Position numbers and translations under genes: made by a program. The notes beneath the pieces were generated by a model. That model saw only the letters and a program-made list of their open reading frames with translations. It did no database searches and was not told the origin of the DNA. A stretch of DNA of 29,008 nt from Chara braunii (taxonomy: Eukaryota; Streptophyta; Charophyceae; Charales; Characeae), in contig BFEA01000005.1 in NCBI GenBank assembly GCA_003427395.1, positions 7,423,793-7,452,800 of the forward strand, read 5' to 3'. Position 1 is the first letter of the stretch, and every line of letters begins with the position of its first letter. Of this stretch, positions 19,645 through 28,923 are shown one piece after another.

Positions 19645-20692
19645 GGTCCGATGTTTTTCCACAAAAAAAGAAAAAAGAATCTGACTCCTACCGACCTACG
19701 GTGTTTTGGTTCCCGAATGTACTGGACTGCCATGCTTCGACCTATTGAGCGCTACGAGACCCTACTGACCCTGGGACTCAACTAACTGGGACCTGGTGGG
19801 ACTGGGCCTAAAAAGGAACTCAGGGACCGGGAGTCGGACATGTGTGCAGCATGAAATCCTTTCAATATTATGCTGGCTCCCACCAAAATGAGAGAAACAA
19901 AAGAAAATAGGGAGAAAAAATATGAGAGAGGTGGGTTGCCAATGGGTACTACACAAAAAAACAAGATTCTTTGAGCTCACCAGTATGTGACACTCTTCTG
20001 CGAATCTGCGGTCCACTGACAGTTCTTTCGTAATGATTGAATTTAACCGGGCACAGGCAGACCCACACATCCAAGGCCCAGTCGGTGTGTTAAGTGACAC
20101 ATCTCTCTCACATAATGCTCCTTTAAGATTTGGCTTAGCAGCTTGCGCTGGTCCTGACAGTGTCCCCCATATTTTTCCAAAAAAAAAGAGAAAAAGAATC
20201 TGACTCCTACCGACCTACGGTGTTTTGGTTCCCGAATGTACCGGACTGCCATGCTTCAACCTACTGAGCACTGCAAGACCCTACTGACCCGGGGACTCAA
20301 CTAACTGGGACCTGGTAGGACTGGGCCCAAATAAGACTCTGGGACCGGGAGTGGGACATGTGTGCAGCATGAAATCCTTTCATTATCATGCTGGCCGCCA
20401 CCAAAATGAGAGATGCAAAGGAAAAGAGGGAGAACAAATATGAGAGATGTGGGTTGCCAATGGGTACGCAAAAAACAAGATTCTCTGAGCTCATATTAAA
20501 CCACCAGTATGTGACACCCTTCTGCGAATCTGCAGTCCACTGACATTTCTTTCGTAATGAATGAATTTAACCGGGCACAGCCAGACCCACACATCCAAGG
20601 CCCAGACTGTCGGCGTGTTAAGTGACACATCTCGCTCACATAGTGCTCTTTTAAGATTTGGCTTAGCAGCTTGCACTGCTCGTGACAGTGTC
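19645..20692. repeat. Tandem duplication of about 519 bp
   Basis: Two direct copies, 19645-20163 and 20164-20692. They keep a 519-base offset at the start (CTGACTCCTACC at 19681 and 20200) and 528 at the end (GACAGTG at 20156 and 20684). They differ by scattered substitutions and small indels. Each starts with TTTTTCC plus an A-rich run. On the minus strand each includes an open segment with CERDVSLNTPT. In the first copy that segment is followed by CTG then GTGAGC, which resembles a splice donor; in the second copy the site is disturbed. I recognise no protein family. Tandem LTRs are an alternative, but no TG...CA ends were found. Confidence 0.75.
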
Positions 20693-21337
20693 TTCACTCG
20701 CCGGGCAGAAGGCATGGCCATTATAGCTGTATTTAGGGCAGCTTTCAGTGCGCATACAGCGGTAATTACCCTATTTTCTATTCGGATGAAGATGGTAAGG
20801 GGCTAGATACCAAGTCAAGACAACAATTATTATGAAAGAGAAACAGACTGGTACTGCGTAGGAAGAGGGGAGGTACGGTAGGGATAGACGTTGAAGATAA
20901 ATGGTCAGGGCTGATTTGGCTGTGAATGAGCAAGAGATGTAGGTTGATCTTTATGGGTGTAGGGGCATATGAGCATGAGAAATGATGGACCGGTATATAA
21001 TTTGATATAACAGCCCTGGAAGGACACGGAAGGTCATCATGACATAAACGTAGCCAATATTCATATTTTTTCCTCCTGTTTTCACTACCTTAAACCACCA
21101 GTACACCCAGGCCTGGAGGTGCTGCACTGTGCACCAAGCTTTTCCAAACTGCCAGTGGCACACTTCTCTTCTTTTTTGGCTGGCTCGGCTCGGCCAGCCA
21201 TTGTGGTCTTATGGCCCCGAGCCTCGAAACGTTCAGAGTTGGCAACTTGCAATTTTCTGCAAGGCTGGGGCTGTGTACGGGCGGTTTAGCCCACCAGTAG
21301 TTCCCCAAAATGTGACGGTATATGTGCCAGCTATTAC
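20693..21337. other. Gene-free stretch
   Basis: No recognisable gene or element. Short overlapping ORFs on both strands have no domain signatures. A GGCTGGCTCGGCTCGGCC patch lies near 21178-21196. Confidence 0.5.
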
Positions 21338-21412
21338 TTTTTTTTTTTTTTTCACATCCCTTGCGGGTGCTAGAGGTGTTGATAAGAGCAATCACCGCTA
21401 GCCCCCAAGGGA

Positions 21413-21468
21413 GACCCCATCTATTGGTGGGGAGCATCAGCTGCTGGAAAGCGGGTCCAGCGTCCCAC
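21413..21468 (-). promoter_or_regulatory. LINE 3' core hairpin, third minus-strand copy
   Basis: Core copy with the GCTGGA/TCCAGC stem intact and a changed loop. In the second small stem the 5' arm is GCTG, leaving one mismatch to CACC. Confidence 0.6.
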
Positions 21469-21863
21469 ATACAACCAGGTCCGAGATCGTCTGGGGAGAG
21501 TACCAGTGAGGCCTGCCAGCACTGGTTGCCCTGGGACCCAGGGGATTGACTGAGCAGGCATGTACAAGATGTAGTCCTTGACTTGCCAATGTTGTCCCCC
21601 AGCAAAACAGCTGGGGATGAGAATGCTAAGGGAAGTTCTGCCTCTTCAGTCTCCTACAAGATGCCAAATTCAACACTCCTATAATTGCACTAGCAGCTTT
21701 TTGTCCTTCCTTTTCTCTCATTCTCATTCCCCCCTGTACCATGATAATACCACTATAGAAAGCTCTGGCTGGGGGAGAGAAGAGTTCTGGGAAGTCTGAG
21801 CGGGGTCTCAATGGGACAATCGTCTCCGAGAGTGTCCAATCTCAGAAAGAGAGGGTGTAGTCT

Positions 21864-22560
21864 CTAAATAGCATTTCCTGTTTCTCCCCATCCTCTGGTT
21901 CCTCCCCATTCTCCCCTTTCCATATCACTGTTGTCATTCCGCCCCCTTCTTCCTCCCCCAGCCAAAAATCTTTGCCGAAATTTTTGCTGATTGTTTGGAT
22001 TTCGTTTTAAATTGGAGTTGATAAATGTCAGCTTCTCTTTTGTTGAGTCCCATTGTATTGTTATCTCTGTTTGGATGCGCTGCCTGATTGAGTCTATGAA
22101 CTCTGGCCCATCCTGTCGACTTCCTTCCATTTCCATTGTGCAACGGCGCCACCATATGGCCCACAGAACTACTCTTCTCCCTATTTTTAACATACATATT
22201 GAGTTCGTAGGCGCTCAGTTGGTCGGATTTCCAGGTGTCACAGAGTAGAGCTTTCCAGTCCCAGGGCCATTGCGTGGAGATGCCTAGCTGGCGCCAGATT
22301 CGATACCACCACCTCCAGAGCCATACCGAGCCTCGGCACTAAAGGAAGATGTGCTCTATGGTCTCCGGGCATTTTCTTGATGGGAAGGCCGTGGTGCAGC
22401 GCTTGCACCACCGTAGAGCAAGCCCCTGTTGTTCGAGATGGGTGCGGTCTATCAACCAATCGTTTGTTGGCAGACACCTATGTTCAATCTGCCACTGAAG
22501 GGACTCCAGCTTGACTGGTTTGATTTTGTGTGTTTAAACCATTGTGCCAGCTATTGCTAC
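21864..22560 (-). pseudogene. LINE ORF2 C-terminal fragment with zf-RVT
   Basis: One minus frame from about 22540 reads KPVKLESLQWQIEHRC, PTNDWLIDRTHLEQQG, WCKRC, ETIEHIF, then a TAG at 22339-22341, then WLWRWWYRIW. It then shifts frame into 22193-21864, which contains VVLWAIWWRRC-x-MEMEG and the tail TEITIQWDSTKEKLTF. That tail supplies the Trp that is a stop in the main LINE at 5375. An additional frameshift lies near 22545. It is a non-coding relic of the same family, clearly diverged from the main copy. Confidence 0.82.
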
Positions 22561-22660
22561 AATGCCGCAATGAATAAACTCGTCCCTCTGAGACAGGCCC
22601 GTACACATCCCAGCCCCAGCCAGCCCATATACGCCTGCACTTTGAGAAAGTACAGGTGGT

Positions 22661-22767
22661 CTCACAAATGGGACAATTGTCAGGACAACCAATGGCTGGC
22701 TGATGCATTGACCACTGTGCGTCTGGAACCTGGCCTCTACAACAACCTGAGCTTAAAAAAAAAAAGA
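22661..22767 (+). mobile_element. 107-bp retroposed insert with perfect 17-bp target duplication
   Basis: GAGAAAGTACAGGTGGT is present at 22644-22660 and again at 22768-22784 without a mismatch. The 107 bases between them end in 11 A residues (22755-22765) plus GA. A long target duplication and a 3' A tail are the marks of LINE-mediated retroposition. The body has no convincing tRNA-type A and B boxes and no match to a small RNA I know, so it may be a short processed transcript piece or an unrecognised SINE. The perfect duplication implies a recent event. Confidence 0.8.
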
Positions 22768-22784
22768 GAGAAAGTACAGGTGGT

Positions 22785-23129
22785 TTAACACAATGGTAAA
22801 CACATAATATAAGGGCCAAGGTGTCCTCTGTTCCCCTAGTCTCAGTCCTTAACTACACAAGGGCTCCCAAGCCTTCCATCTTTCCCCGAACCCGAATGTT
22901 GGGCAAGACCATTACAGTTGTGTCGGGCATGAAAATTGTCCCAAGTACAGTAATTATAACTGTACTTTTTTTTGCTTTTTTTTTTAAACTACACTATGTT
23001 CTTCTATCAAATTCTTTTTGCCTTTCACTACCTTCCTACCACTACTCCTAAGACTATTATACGGACCGCATTTTTATTTTATTTTATTATAACCATTTTT
23101 TTATTTTTTTTTAACTTTTGAAACAAGCC
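22785..23129. other. Gene-free stretch
   Basis: No recognisable feature beyond T-rich tracts at about 22969-22985 and 23071-23115. Confidence 0.5.
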
Positions 23130-23390
23130 CTGGTGTCACAATTTCGGTTTCGAAAGGGCATAAAAAACACGTGTGGGCAACAAATTCGGGTGCGGAGTTT
23201 GAAAAGGGCAATGTCGGGAAAAATGGCTTTGGCCCCCGTGTGATGTTGTAGCCCTTTTCAAACTTGGCGCGCGAGGTTGTTGCCCTTTTTGCCCAAGTAA
23301 AAATGCTTTTGTTGCCCTTGCCAAACTTGTGTGTGCCACAACCGAACTTGCGCCTTTTTTTTTGAACTTCAGTTTCCAGGTGCCCGAGGT
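23130..23390. repeat. Short inverted and direct repeats around GTTTGAAAAGGGC
   Basis: GTTTGAAAAGGGC (about 23197-23209) is complemented by GCCCTTTTCAAAC (about 23251-23263). The words GGGCAACAA and TTGTTGCCC recur on either side, at about 23174, 23277 and 23308. The whole could fold into a long imperfect hairpin. No terminal repeats or target duplication were found. The 3' side abuts the LINE tail at 23405. Confidence 0.5.
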
Positions 23391-23404
23391 GGTAAGATTT
23401 GAAG

Positions 23405-23540
23405 GCTCCATCTATTGGTGGGGAGCTGCACCTGCTGGAAATTGGGTCCAGCGTCCCTATACAAAATGATGAGGAGTGAGCATGTGTTTGGTCTCCATTG
23501 TACACTCTGGGCAATAGCAGGGCCTGGCCCACTGCTCTAT
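23405..23540 (-). mobile_element. LINE or SINE 3'-tail fragment
   Basis: The shared 3' core at 23405-23462 with the GCTGGA/TCCAGC stem intact and GGTG-CAGCTCCC-CACC after it. Unlike the other copies, no ORF2 remnant is visible upstream of the core. It may be an extremely 5'-truncated LINE or a SINE that borrowed the LINE tail. The upstream limit is a guess. Confidence 0.6.
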
Positions 23541-23589
23541 CTGTGTTGTTGCTGTTCCATCCTCCTTGGGAGGTCCCTATTGTCTATAT

Positions 23590-24110
23590 TGCAAACTTGA
23601 GCAGGTATGCTGTGTGAGTTTGTGTGCAATGGACTGCGCATGTGTGTGTCAGATGGAAATGCTGTGAGTTACAGTTAATGTAAGTGCTGTGTATCACTGC
23701 AAGAGTGTAAGCTGTGAGTTCCGTATGATGGGCTGTGCCTGTGTACCTGTGGGGGATGCGCGATTGGATAGTCCAGTCCTTTCTCCCACAGTGTTTTCTG
23801 AGATCCCTGTTGTGCTCTTAAACCGCTAGTACACGGCCCCAGCGAAGCTGTACGAGTTTCTTCCGGAAAAGACAGCGCAGGCGCGCCATCGATAAAAAAA
23901 ATTGGTGGCCTGGCCGGCGTCGCCTACCGGATTCTGACGGGCACCCACGGCCGATAGCTGGATGTACTTGTGCTTTAAGTCGCCCCCAGGTGTGTGTGTC
24001 CCTGTAGCTGAGTGAATGTGACGGATGTGCGAGTGAAGAGTCCAGTTCTTTCTGTATCAGTGTTTCCAGAGATCCCTGCTGTGTCCTTAAGCCACTCCCA
24101 GTGATTCATT
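23590..24110. repeat. GT-rich degenerate repeats and a 75-bp direct repeat
   Basis: From 23590 to 23750 the words GCTGTGAGTT and GTGTGTG recur. A segment of about 75 bases at 23755-23827 returns at 24022-24097 with roughly three quarters of positions shared; both contain AGTCCAGT-CTTTCT and AGATCCCTG-TGTG. Between the copies is a GC-richer stretch with no gene. Confidence 0.55.
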
Positions 24111-25136
24111 AAACCCCATTCATATCCTTAGCCCCGGAGTGACTCTCCCTTTCCCATTCCACTACGGAACTTGATCCAGTTTGACTATGAGACTTACATT
24201 CCTTTTCATCCTTGACTGTCCCCTCGACCCACCCACTAAAATTATCACCCTTCCTGTGTCTGATTCCACCTGGACCGTGCTCCCTAGCTGATCCTACTTA
24301 TCTGTTGACCGTGTTCGTCCACTAAGCCCGCATGAGCCCTGTGAGGGCTGTTCGCACTCAAATCATTGAGAACTGGGTGGCTGCCCCTGGCCGGTTGCAG
24401 GAGGGGGGTAGGAGGGAAGGAAGGAAGAGGGATCGGGGGAGTGGTGCCAGGTTAGGGGTGTAGCAGGGGAATTCAGGAAGGGCCCGGGGGCTGGGCTTGG
24501 AAGGGTGTGACGGACCCGCCGGGATGGCGGTCCGTCAAGATCAAGACGAAGGGATGAGGATGGAGGAGATGGAGATGGAGATGGAGCTGGAAGGGACAAC
24601 GCAGCTCCGATGCAGACTCAACACGCACGTACTCCAAGGTGTGCAAATGAAGAATGAACTGAAGCAGACTGCAGCTGGGGTATACCCCCAGCAAACTGAC
24701 TGGACTGGACTGGCCTGGTATAAACAGAGGTACCGGGCAGGACTGGACTGGACTGAGTAAGCACATGGGCTGTGGGGTCAGGTCACGGCCTGGTCCCACA
24801 GGCTGAACAGGCAAAATAGCCGGATAGACCCTGGCTGTAGGCCAGGGCAGATGAGGTCCGCTGCACGACTCTCAGACCTGTAGTGGATTGCGGGAGCCAT
24901 AAACACGCTATTCGCAAAACCAGCGGAACTCTGCAACAAGGAAATCCAAGAAATCTAGGATGCAGGGCAAGCTCCATGCGGAGTCCATCCGATGCAGCCT
25001 AAGCTACATAATGTCAAATGAAAAGCAAATGTCTCGTATACACATCCTAACGAACAGCAAAAAATGAAATGTAGTAAGATACAATCCTAAAGTCCTAGAG
25101 AAAATTGCCTCAATACTGAAAGAAAAAAATAGCAAT
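24111..25136. other. Gene-free stretch with small palindromes
   Basis: Purine-rich tracts near 24395-24440 and 24540-24600, a hairpin at 24508-24537 (TGACGGAC and GTCCGTCA arms), and short TGGAC repeats at 24696-24757. Overlapping ORFs here follow the purine bias and have no domains. Confidence 0.5.
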
Positions 25137-25403
25137 ATGTCACAAGGTAATGTCGTGTCGTTGTTACAGGCAGCGAAGAGGGTCAGTCAGATTCCGCAGA
25201 CGAACAAGAGCCTTCCTCTGGATAAGATCCGCGAAGGTCTTTCTTCTTCATTGAGAGAACGCAAACTCTCGGGCAGATATACGGATCTAATAGATCTTCT
25301 TGCATATCCTAAATTCTTAATATATTGCTACGGGACTACCGGAATTACAACAACTCATGAGTTCTCAAGAGGCTCTGCTGTCAGAGTTCTTGAAACAACA
25401 TGA
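25137..25403 (+). other. Short ORF, possibly a mitochondrial intron-maturase N-terminal remnant
   Basis: An 88-codon plus ORF with protein-like composition. The stretch [20 protein letters not shown] resembles the segment before the first reverse transcriptase blocks in organellar group II intron proteins, where a dipeptide pattern Leu-Ile-x-Leu-Leu and a Cys-Tyr or Ala-Tyr are common. The expected PGNMT-type block does not follow. If correct it would be a nuclear copy of organelle DNA; if not, it is an unknown ORF. The resemblance is from memory only. Confidence 0.25.
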
Positions 25404-25439
25404 ATCACGTAGTATTAGTTTGCGTTCAAGTATGCAAAT

Positions 25440-26102
25440 GATTGGAGAATCACACTAAGAGGGGGATGGTCTCAGAGGGGGTGAATGCAACCTAAGAATC
25501 GAAACTCCTGAGCGCAGTCATACACGGAGGTGAGAAAAGTTAACAGGCTCAGGGTGAGGGAGTGACAGCAAAGTAAAAGCAATGACCATAACAGATAAAC
25601 CATCAAGGCGGGTAATGCTTGACGAAAGGGTGACACCATGCAGGGTCGACCATGAGAAGGGAATCTGAAATAGGGTGGGCATATGCTTAACTGAAGACAT
25701 GCAATGGCCGACACTAGGGTTATGAGGGATGCAGTGGGTGAGGGAAACATGAACACAACTCACCGACTGGGGGAGGGAGCTAGATCTGGGAGCAGGGAAA
25801 CCAAGATAATGCTACGGTCTCAATGTCTATGCGATATCAAGGGAGAGCCCTACTCAGAGAAACCCAACTAAGTGAGAACCATCATGCGACACATGCGATG
25901 GAATATACAGGGTAGGGTGGTGGTGTGAAATAGTCACGTCCAAAGTAGTTGAAGTCGATAAGGTAGCTGAAGTAGTCGAAGTGGTCGAATACATTGATGA
26001 AGCAAGAGCCAAGTCAATGTCGAAGTAGAATCGCAACATTATGACATCCCGAAGAAGTTGATGATGATGAAGCACCAGAAGGTGTGAATCAATAGGAAAA
26101 CA
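25440..26102. other. Non-coding region after the chromovirus pol end
   Basis: On the minus strand this follows the chromodomain stop at 26103, where a 3' LTR would be expected. I could not identify a polypurine tract, TG start or CA end, so no LTR is called. GTCGAAGTGG-like words recur at about 25940-26010. Confidence 0.4.
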
Positions 26103-26765
26103 TTAGGTGATCAGAGTGTCCGTCGTCGAGACGCCGAGGGTGTCGACGAGTGCGTTGTGGACACGTGGAGGCGTCTGTCTGCTGCTGAAGGATGACCTCA
26201 GAGGGAGCGCGCTCGTCTTTTGAAATCTCCTCAACCGGAGGAGGAGAAGAGGGTCAATCAGCGGAGTAGGAGCAGATGTCTTAGCACGACGAGCACAATC
26301 ATATGCACGCACCGACATCTGAGTGTGCTTCAACTGCTCGAAGGGCTCCGAAGTAGCCTCCTCATTAGGATATCCCTTCCAGCGTACAAGGTACTCGATG
26401 CGTGGAGGGGTATCATGGATAACTCGGCATGATACGATGTTGGAAACGGCAAACTCCTCGTGACCGTTCACCATGATAGGTGGAGGGCGTTCATAAAGAC
26501 GTTCAACAAAGTGCTCGGATAGTCTGCGATAAGGACGCGGTAAGGAGGCGTGGTATACATCGTGTATGCGACCCTGTCATAGGTAATAAGGTAGTTGCTT
26601 CCCGCTGAAGCTGGCCAGACTAGCGGCTGTATCAGAATCGACGGCTTGGAGGATGCGGCATGAACCGAAGAAGGGACACTTGAACTTGCAAACGGTATCC
26701 CCTTCGAGTTGCAAGTGGCATGTGTCGACGAGCACATCGTCACCGACTTTGAATGAATGATTCAA
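26103..26765 (-). pseudogene. Chromovirus integrase C-terminal domain and chromodomain
   Basis: FKVGDDVLVDTCHLQLEGD at about 26765-26700 is the start of the integrase C-terminal (GPF/GPY-like) domain. After a frame change, 26474-26103 holds a chromodomain: EEFAVSNIVSCRV, then IEYLVRWKGYPNEEATSEPFEQL. Chromodomains guide integration by binding modified histone H3. The Trp of the usual TWEP motif is Ser here, removing one aromatic-cage residue. Some gypsy chromodomains lack cage residues naturally, so this need not be damage. An Arg/Pro-rich tail of about 60 codons follows to a TAA at 26103. Confidence 0.82.
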
Positions 26766-26771
26766 TTGTGA

Positions 26772-27490
26772 TCAGTTTGCTCGTGCGGCCATGCGAGTCT
26801 GGGAGTCGGCTAGACTCTCTTGTGCGCGCCTTATACTCGCCGCCATGTGGGCGATCCAATCGTCAAGCGTAGGGGAGCGAGTGTCGGGGCGCAACCGCGA
26901 CGGTCGGAGGAAATCCGCGGGTACGCGAGGGTGGCAGTCGAGGTCGCAATAGAATGACGACATCCCCATGGCTGGCGAAACGTTCTGGTTGTACACAATC
27001 TCCGCGTGGGCTAAATTTAAGTCACACTGATGGTCATCTGTAATAAACTTTCAGACGATATTACCAAGAGTTTTATTGGTGACCTTAGTCCGTTTGAGGG
27101 TGGTAACACGATGAGAAGCGGAGATGGGATCTGTACACCTCGTGTAAGAGTCGATAGAATGTGCTGGTAAAGCGCGGGTTACGGTCGGAGATGATGCTAT
27201 GAGGTAAGTCATTATCTCTCACGACTCGGTCGAAGACGATGTCGGCGACCTCACAAACGCTAATGCGATAGCGGCGTGGAACGAAACGTGCACGCTTAGT
27301 GAAGCGATCAACGACGACCAAGATAACATCATAATCGCACTCAGTGGGTGGGAGAAGGGGACCAACAAAATCCATCGAGATGGACTGTCAACGACCCTCA
27401 GGCATGGGTAGCGGCTGAAGTAACCCATATGGAAGGTGGTTCACACTGTTCACCTCCTGGCAGGTAGGACACTCCTGGACTATGTGTCTA
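26772..27490 (-). pseudogene. Chromovirus integrase pseudogene
   Basis: HIVQECPTCQEVN (about 27445-27485) is the Cys-x2-Cys end of the integrase HHCC zinc finger. GLLQPLPMPEGR and, after a stop, SISMDFVGPL open the DDE core with the first Asp. SIISDRNPRFTS carries the second Asp. HPQTD at about 27085-27099 should be followed by GQTER with the catalytic Glu. Instead a stop and a short deletion join it to VTNKTLGN in another frame, so the third acidic residue is gone. AHAEIVYNQNVSPAMGMSSF (to about 26940) is the usual C-terminal side of the core. The enzyme would normally insert the cDNA into chromatin. Confidence 0.85.
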
Positions 27491-27729
27491 TTCAACGTAC
27501 AAGGGAAAAGTTTCAACGTCGTTGTACCCGTTGAATAGTCATCGGGGCCCCGTTGAATCCTCGTTGAATAGTACAACGGACCCTCCCCGTTGAATACTGT
27601 CCAACGGGGAGGGCGCGTTGGGCCTCGGACACGTCGCTGGACGCGCGTGGAGCAAAAGAAATTATTCATTTCATTGAATCCCGTTGAATCCCGTTGGATC
27701 CCCGCTGAATCCCCTTTAAATCCCGTTGA

Positions 27730-27762
<33 letters not shown>
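27490..27762. repeat. CGTTGAAT-repeat sequence with 29-base T-run
   Basis: CGTTGAAT and its complement occur about eight times between 27488 and 27733. At 27672-27733 they form six tandem 10-11 bp units (TTGAATCCCG-like), ending directly in T at 27734-27762. Upstream copies are spread and partly inverted: CTATTCAACG near 27487-27496 pairs with CGTTGAATAG at 27530-27539 and 27561-27570. The sequence interrupts the chromovirus integrase. A retroposed element whose tail is read on this strand is possible, but no target duplication was found. Confidence 0.65.
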
Positions 27763-27766
<4 letters not shown>

Positions 27767-27783
27767 TCTAACCACAAAGTCTA

Positions 27784-28410
27784 GGAGCATGGTCCCATTA
27801 GCAGTCGGATAGGAATGTGGTCGATCCAGTGTGACATTGAGTGGCAGCGGGCTGACCGGTTCATTACAAATGTCTGGGCTGAGAAAACGGGAGGATGGCA
27901 AAAAAAAAAAAAAAAACAGAGACCTCCCACCTGAAATTACGGCAGAGTGCTTCCCAGCCATCAGATCAGTCATCTGATGTTGGTGGTTGCAACAACAGTG
28001 AACAAAGTAACTGCCACATTTTCTGGAATAAAATCAACTTCTGTCAGCAGTGATCCTGACGCCCTCCATACACTCCGTGATTGAAGGAGGGCTCCGGCGA
28101 ATGAGATAATTGCACAACAGCAAGCAAAGTACTGAAAATCTTCCATCCAGTGGGCCTATGGCCGACCTCACTTTCTTCTGGGGTTGGCCATACCCCCAAC
28201 GGATTGAAAAGATTTTGGCGGGAAGCTTCCTTTGCACCAAGCCTAGTGCTAAGGAGAGGAGGAAATGAACCAATATCTCCTTACTTTTTCGGGTAATACA
28301 TGTAAAATAGTGACCGTGGGATCACGCGTACTGCACGACAGGATTTGGGTCACTCAACCTCCACACAAACTTTTTTTTATCCTATCTCGTTGCTAGTGGG
28401 ACCATGCTCC
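27784..28410. repeat. Inverted-repeat pair, possible non-autonomous DNA element
   Basis: GGAGCATGGTCCCATTAGCA at 27784-27803 is the complement of 28391-28410 at 19 of 20 positions. Weaker pairing extends inward about 10 bases (GATAGGA on both sides). The 627-base span has no recognisable protein; it includes a 17-base A-run at about 27900-27916. No flanking target duplication was seen, so a transposon call is not secure. Confidence 0.5.
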
Positions 28411-28882
28411 AGGGTGTTGTAAAGGTCAGCTAGTGTTTGCACAGTGATCACCTGGAACTGTGAGCCGTGGGTGTCCTGGAATATGAGACCACCTCCCAAC
28501 ACATCCTCACCTCAATTCTCCTAGCGCACCCCCTATCCCACTATTCTACCTCAGTGTGACCAGCACTCAGGACCATTACCCTACCAACGGGCAGACAACT
28601 TGGACCGAACAGTAGTGATAGGCACCAAGGTTGATAGATTGCCCAGCCCTGGTGGAAGCGGAATCGGACGAACCTTGTCGAACGGGAACTTCGGACGACA
28701 GGCCCAGACAATGAACTACAGGCCCCATATATATATAGCCACCAGACAGTTATATCCGGATGTCATTAGGAACTGCACCCAATGGCACCCTATGCCGTTG
28801 AAAAAAAATAAAAAATATTGGTGTCAGCCTTCAGGGTTGTTTTTTTTTTTTCTTACTTTTTTTAGTGAATGAAAAAATATAT
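28411..28882. other. Gene-free stretch
   Basis: No recognisable gene. Contains a short TA repeat at 28727-28738 and A- and T-runs at 28801-28818 and 28840-28862. Confidence 0.5.
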
Positions 28883-28923
28883 AAATGGGCGTGTGGTGTT
28901 TGAAAAACCCTACACGCCCATTT
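28883..28923. repeat. Short hairpin with 12-bp perfect arms
   Basis: AAATGGGCGTGT at 28883-28894 and ACACGCCCATTT at 28912-28923, with a 17-base loop and A/T-rich flanks. It could be the centre or remnant of a small inverted-repeat element. There is no adjacent gene that it could terminate. Confidence 0.6.

Larger units (their letters stand above)
21338..22560 (-). mobile_element. 5'-truncated LINE fragment with A tail
   Basis: Minus-strand LINE end with an ORF2 C-terminal fragment, a 3' UTR, the shared core at 21413-21468, and an A tail seen as 15 T at 21338-21352. Sequence between core and tail resembles that after the core in the copy at 17990. The 5' end fades at about 22560, just short of the 107-bp insert at 22661. 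Confidence 0.8.
26103..27490 (-). mobile_element. Ty3/gypsy chromovirus fragment (integrase and chromodomain)
   Basis: The 3' third of pol from a plant-type chromodomain-bearing Ty3/gypsy retrotransposon: integrase zinc-finger end, catalytic core, C-terminal domain, chromodomain. Reverse transcriptase, RNase H and gag are absent. Upstream (higher coordinates) the element is cut at about 27490 by a CGTTGAAT-repeat sequence, inside the integrase zinc finger, so truncation there is likely. Multiple stops and frameshifts are present. Confidence 0.85.

Noticed and set aside
16480-23945. Shared ATTCTGACGGG-like words at about 16545 and 23930 as a dispersed element
   Set aside because: The match is about 15 bases, too short in a window this repetitive.
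25440-26102. 3' LTR of the chromovirus
   Set aside because: The position is right, but no polypurine tract, TG/CA ends or second copy could be found.
28883-28923. Transcription terminator
   Set aside because: There is a stem followed by T residues, but no gene precedes it and intrinsic terminators do not apply to nuclear DNA.
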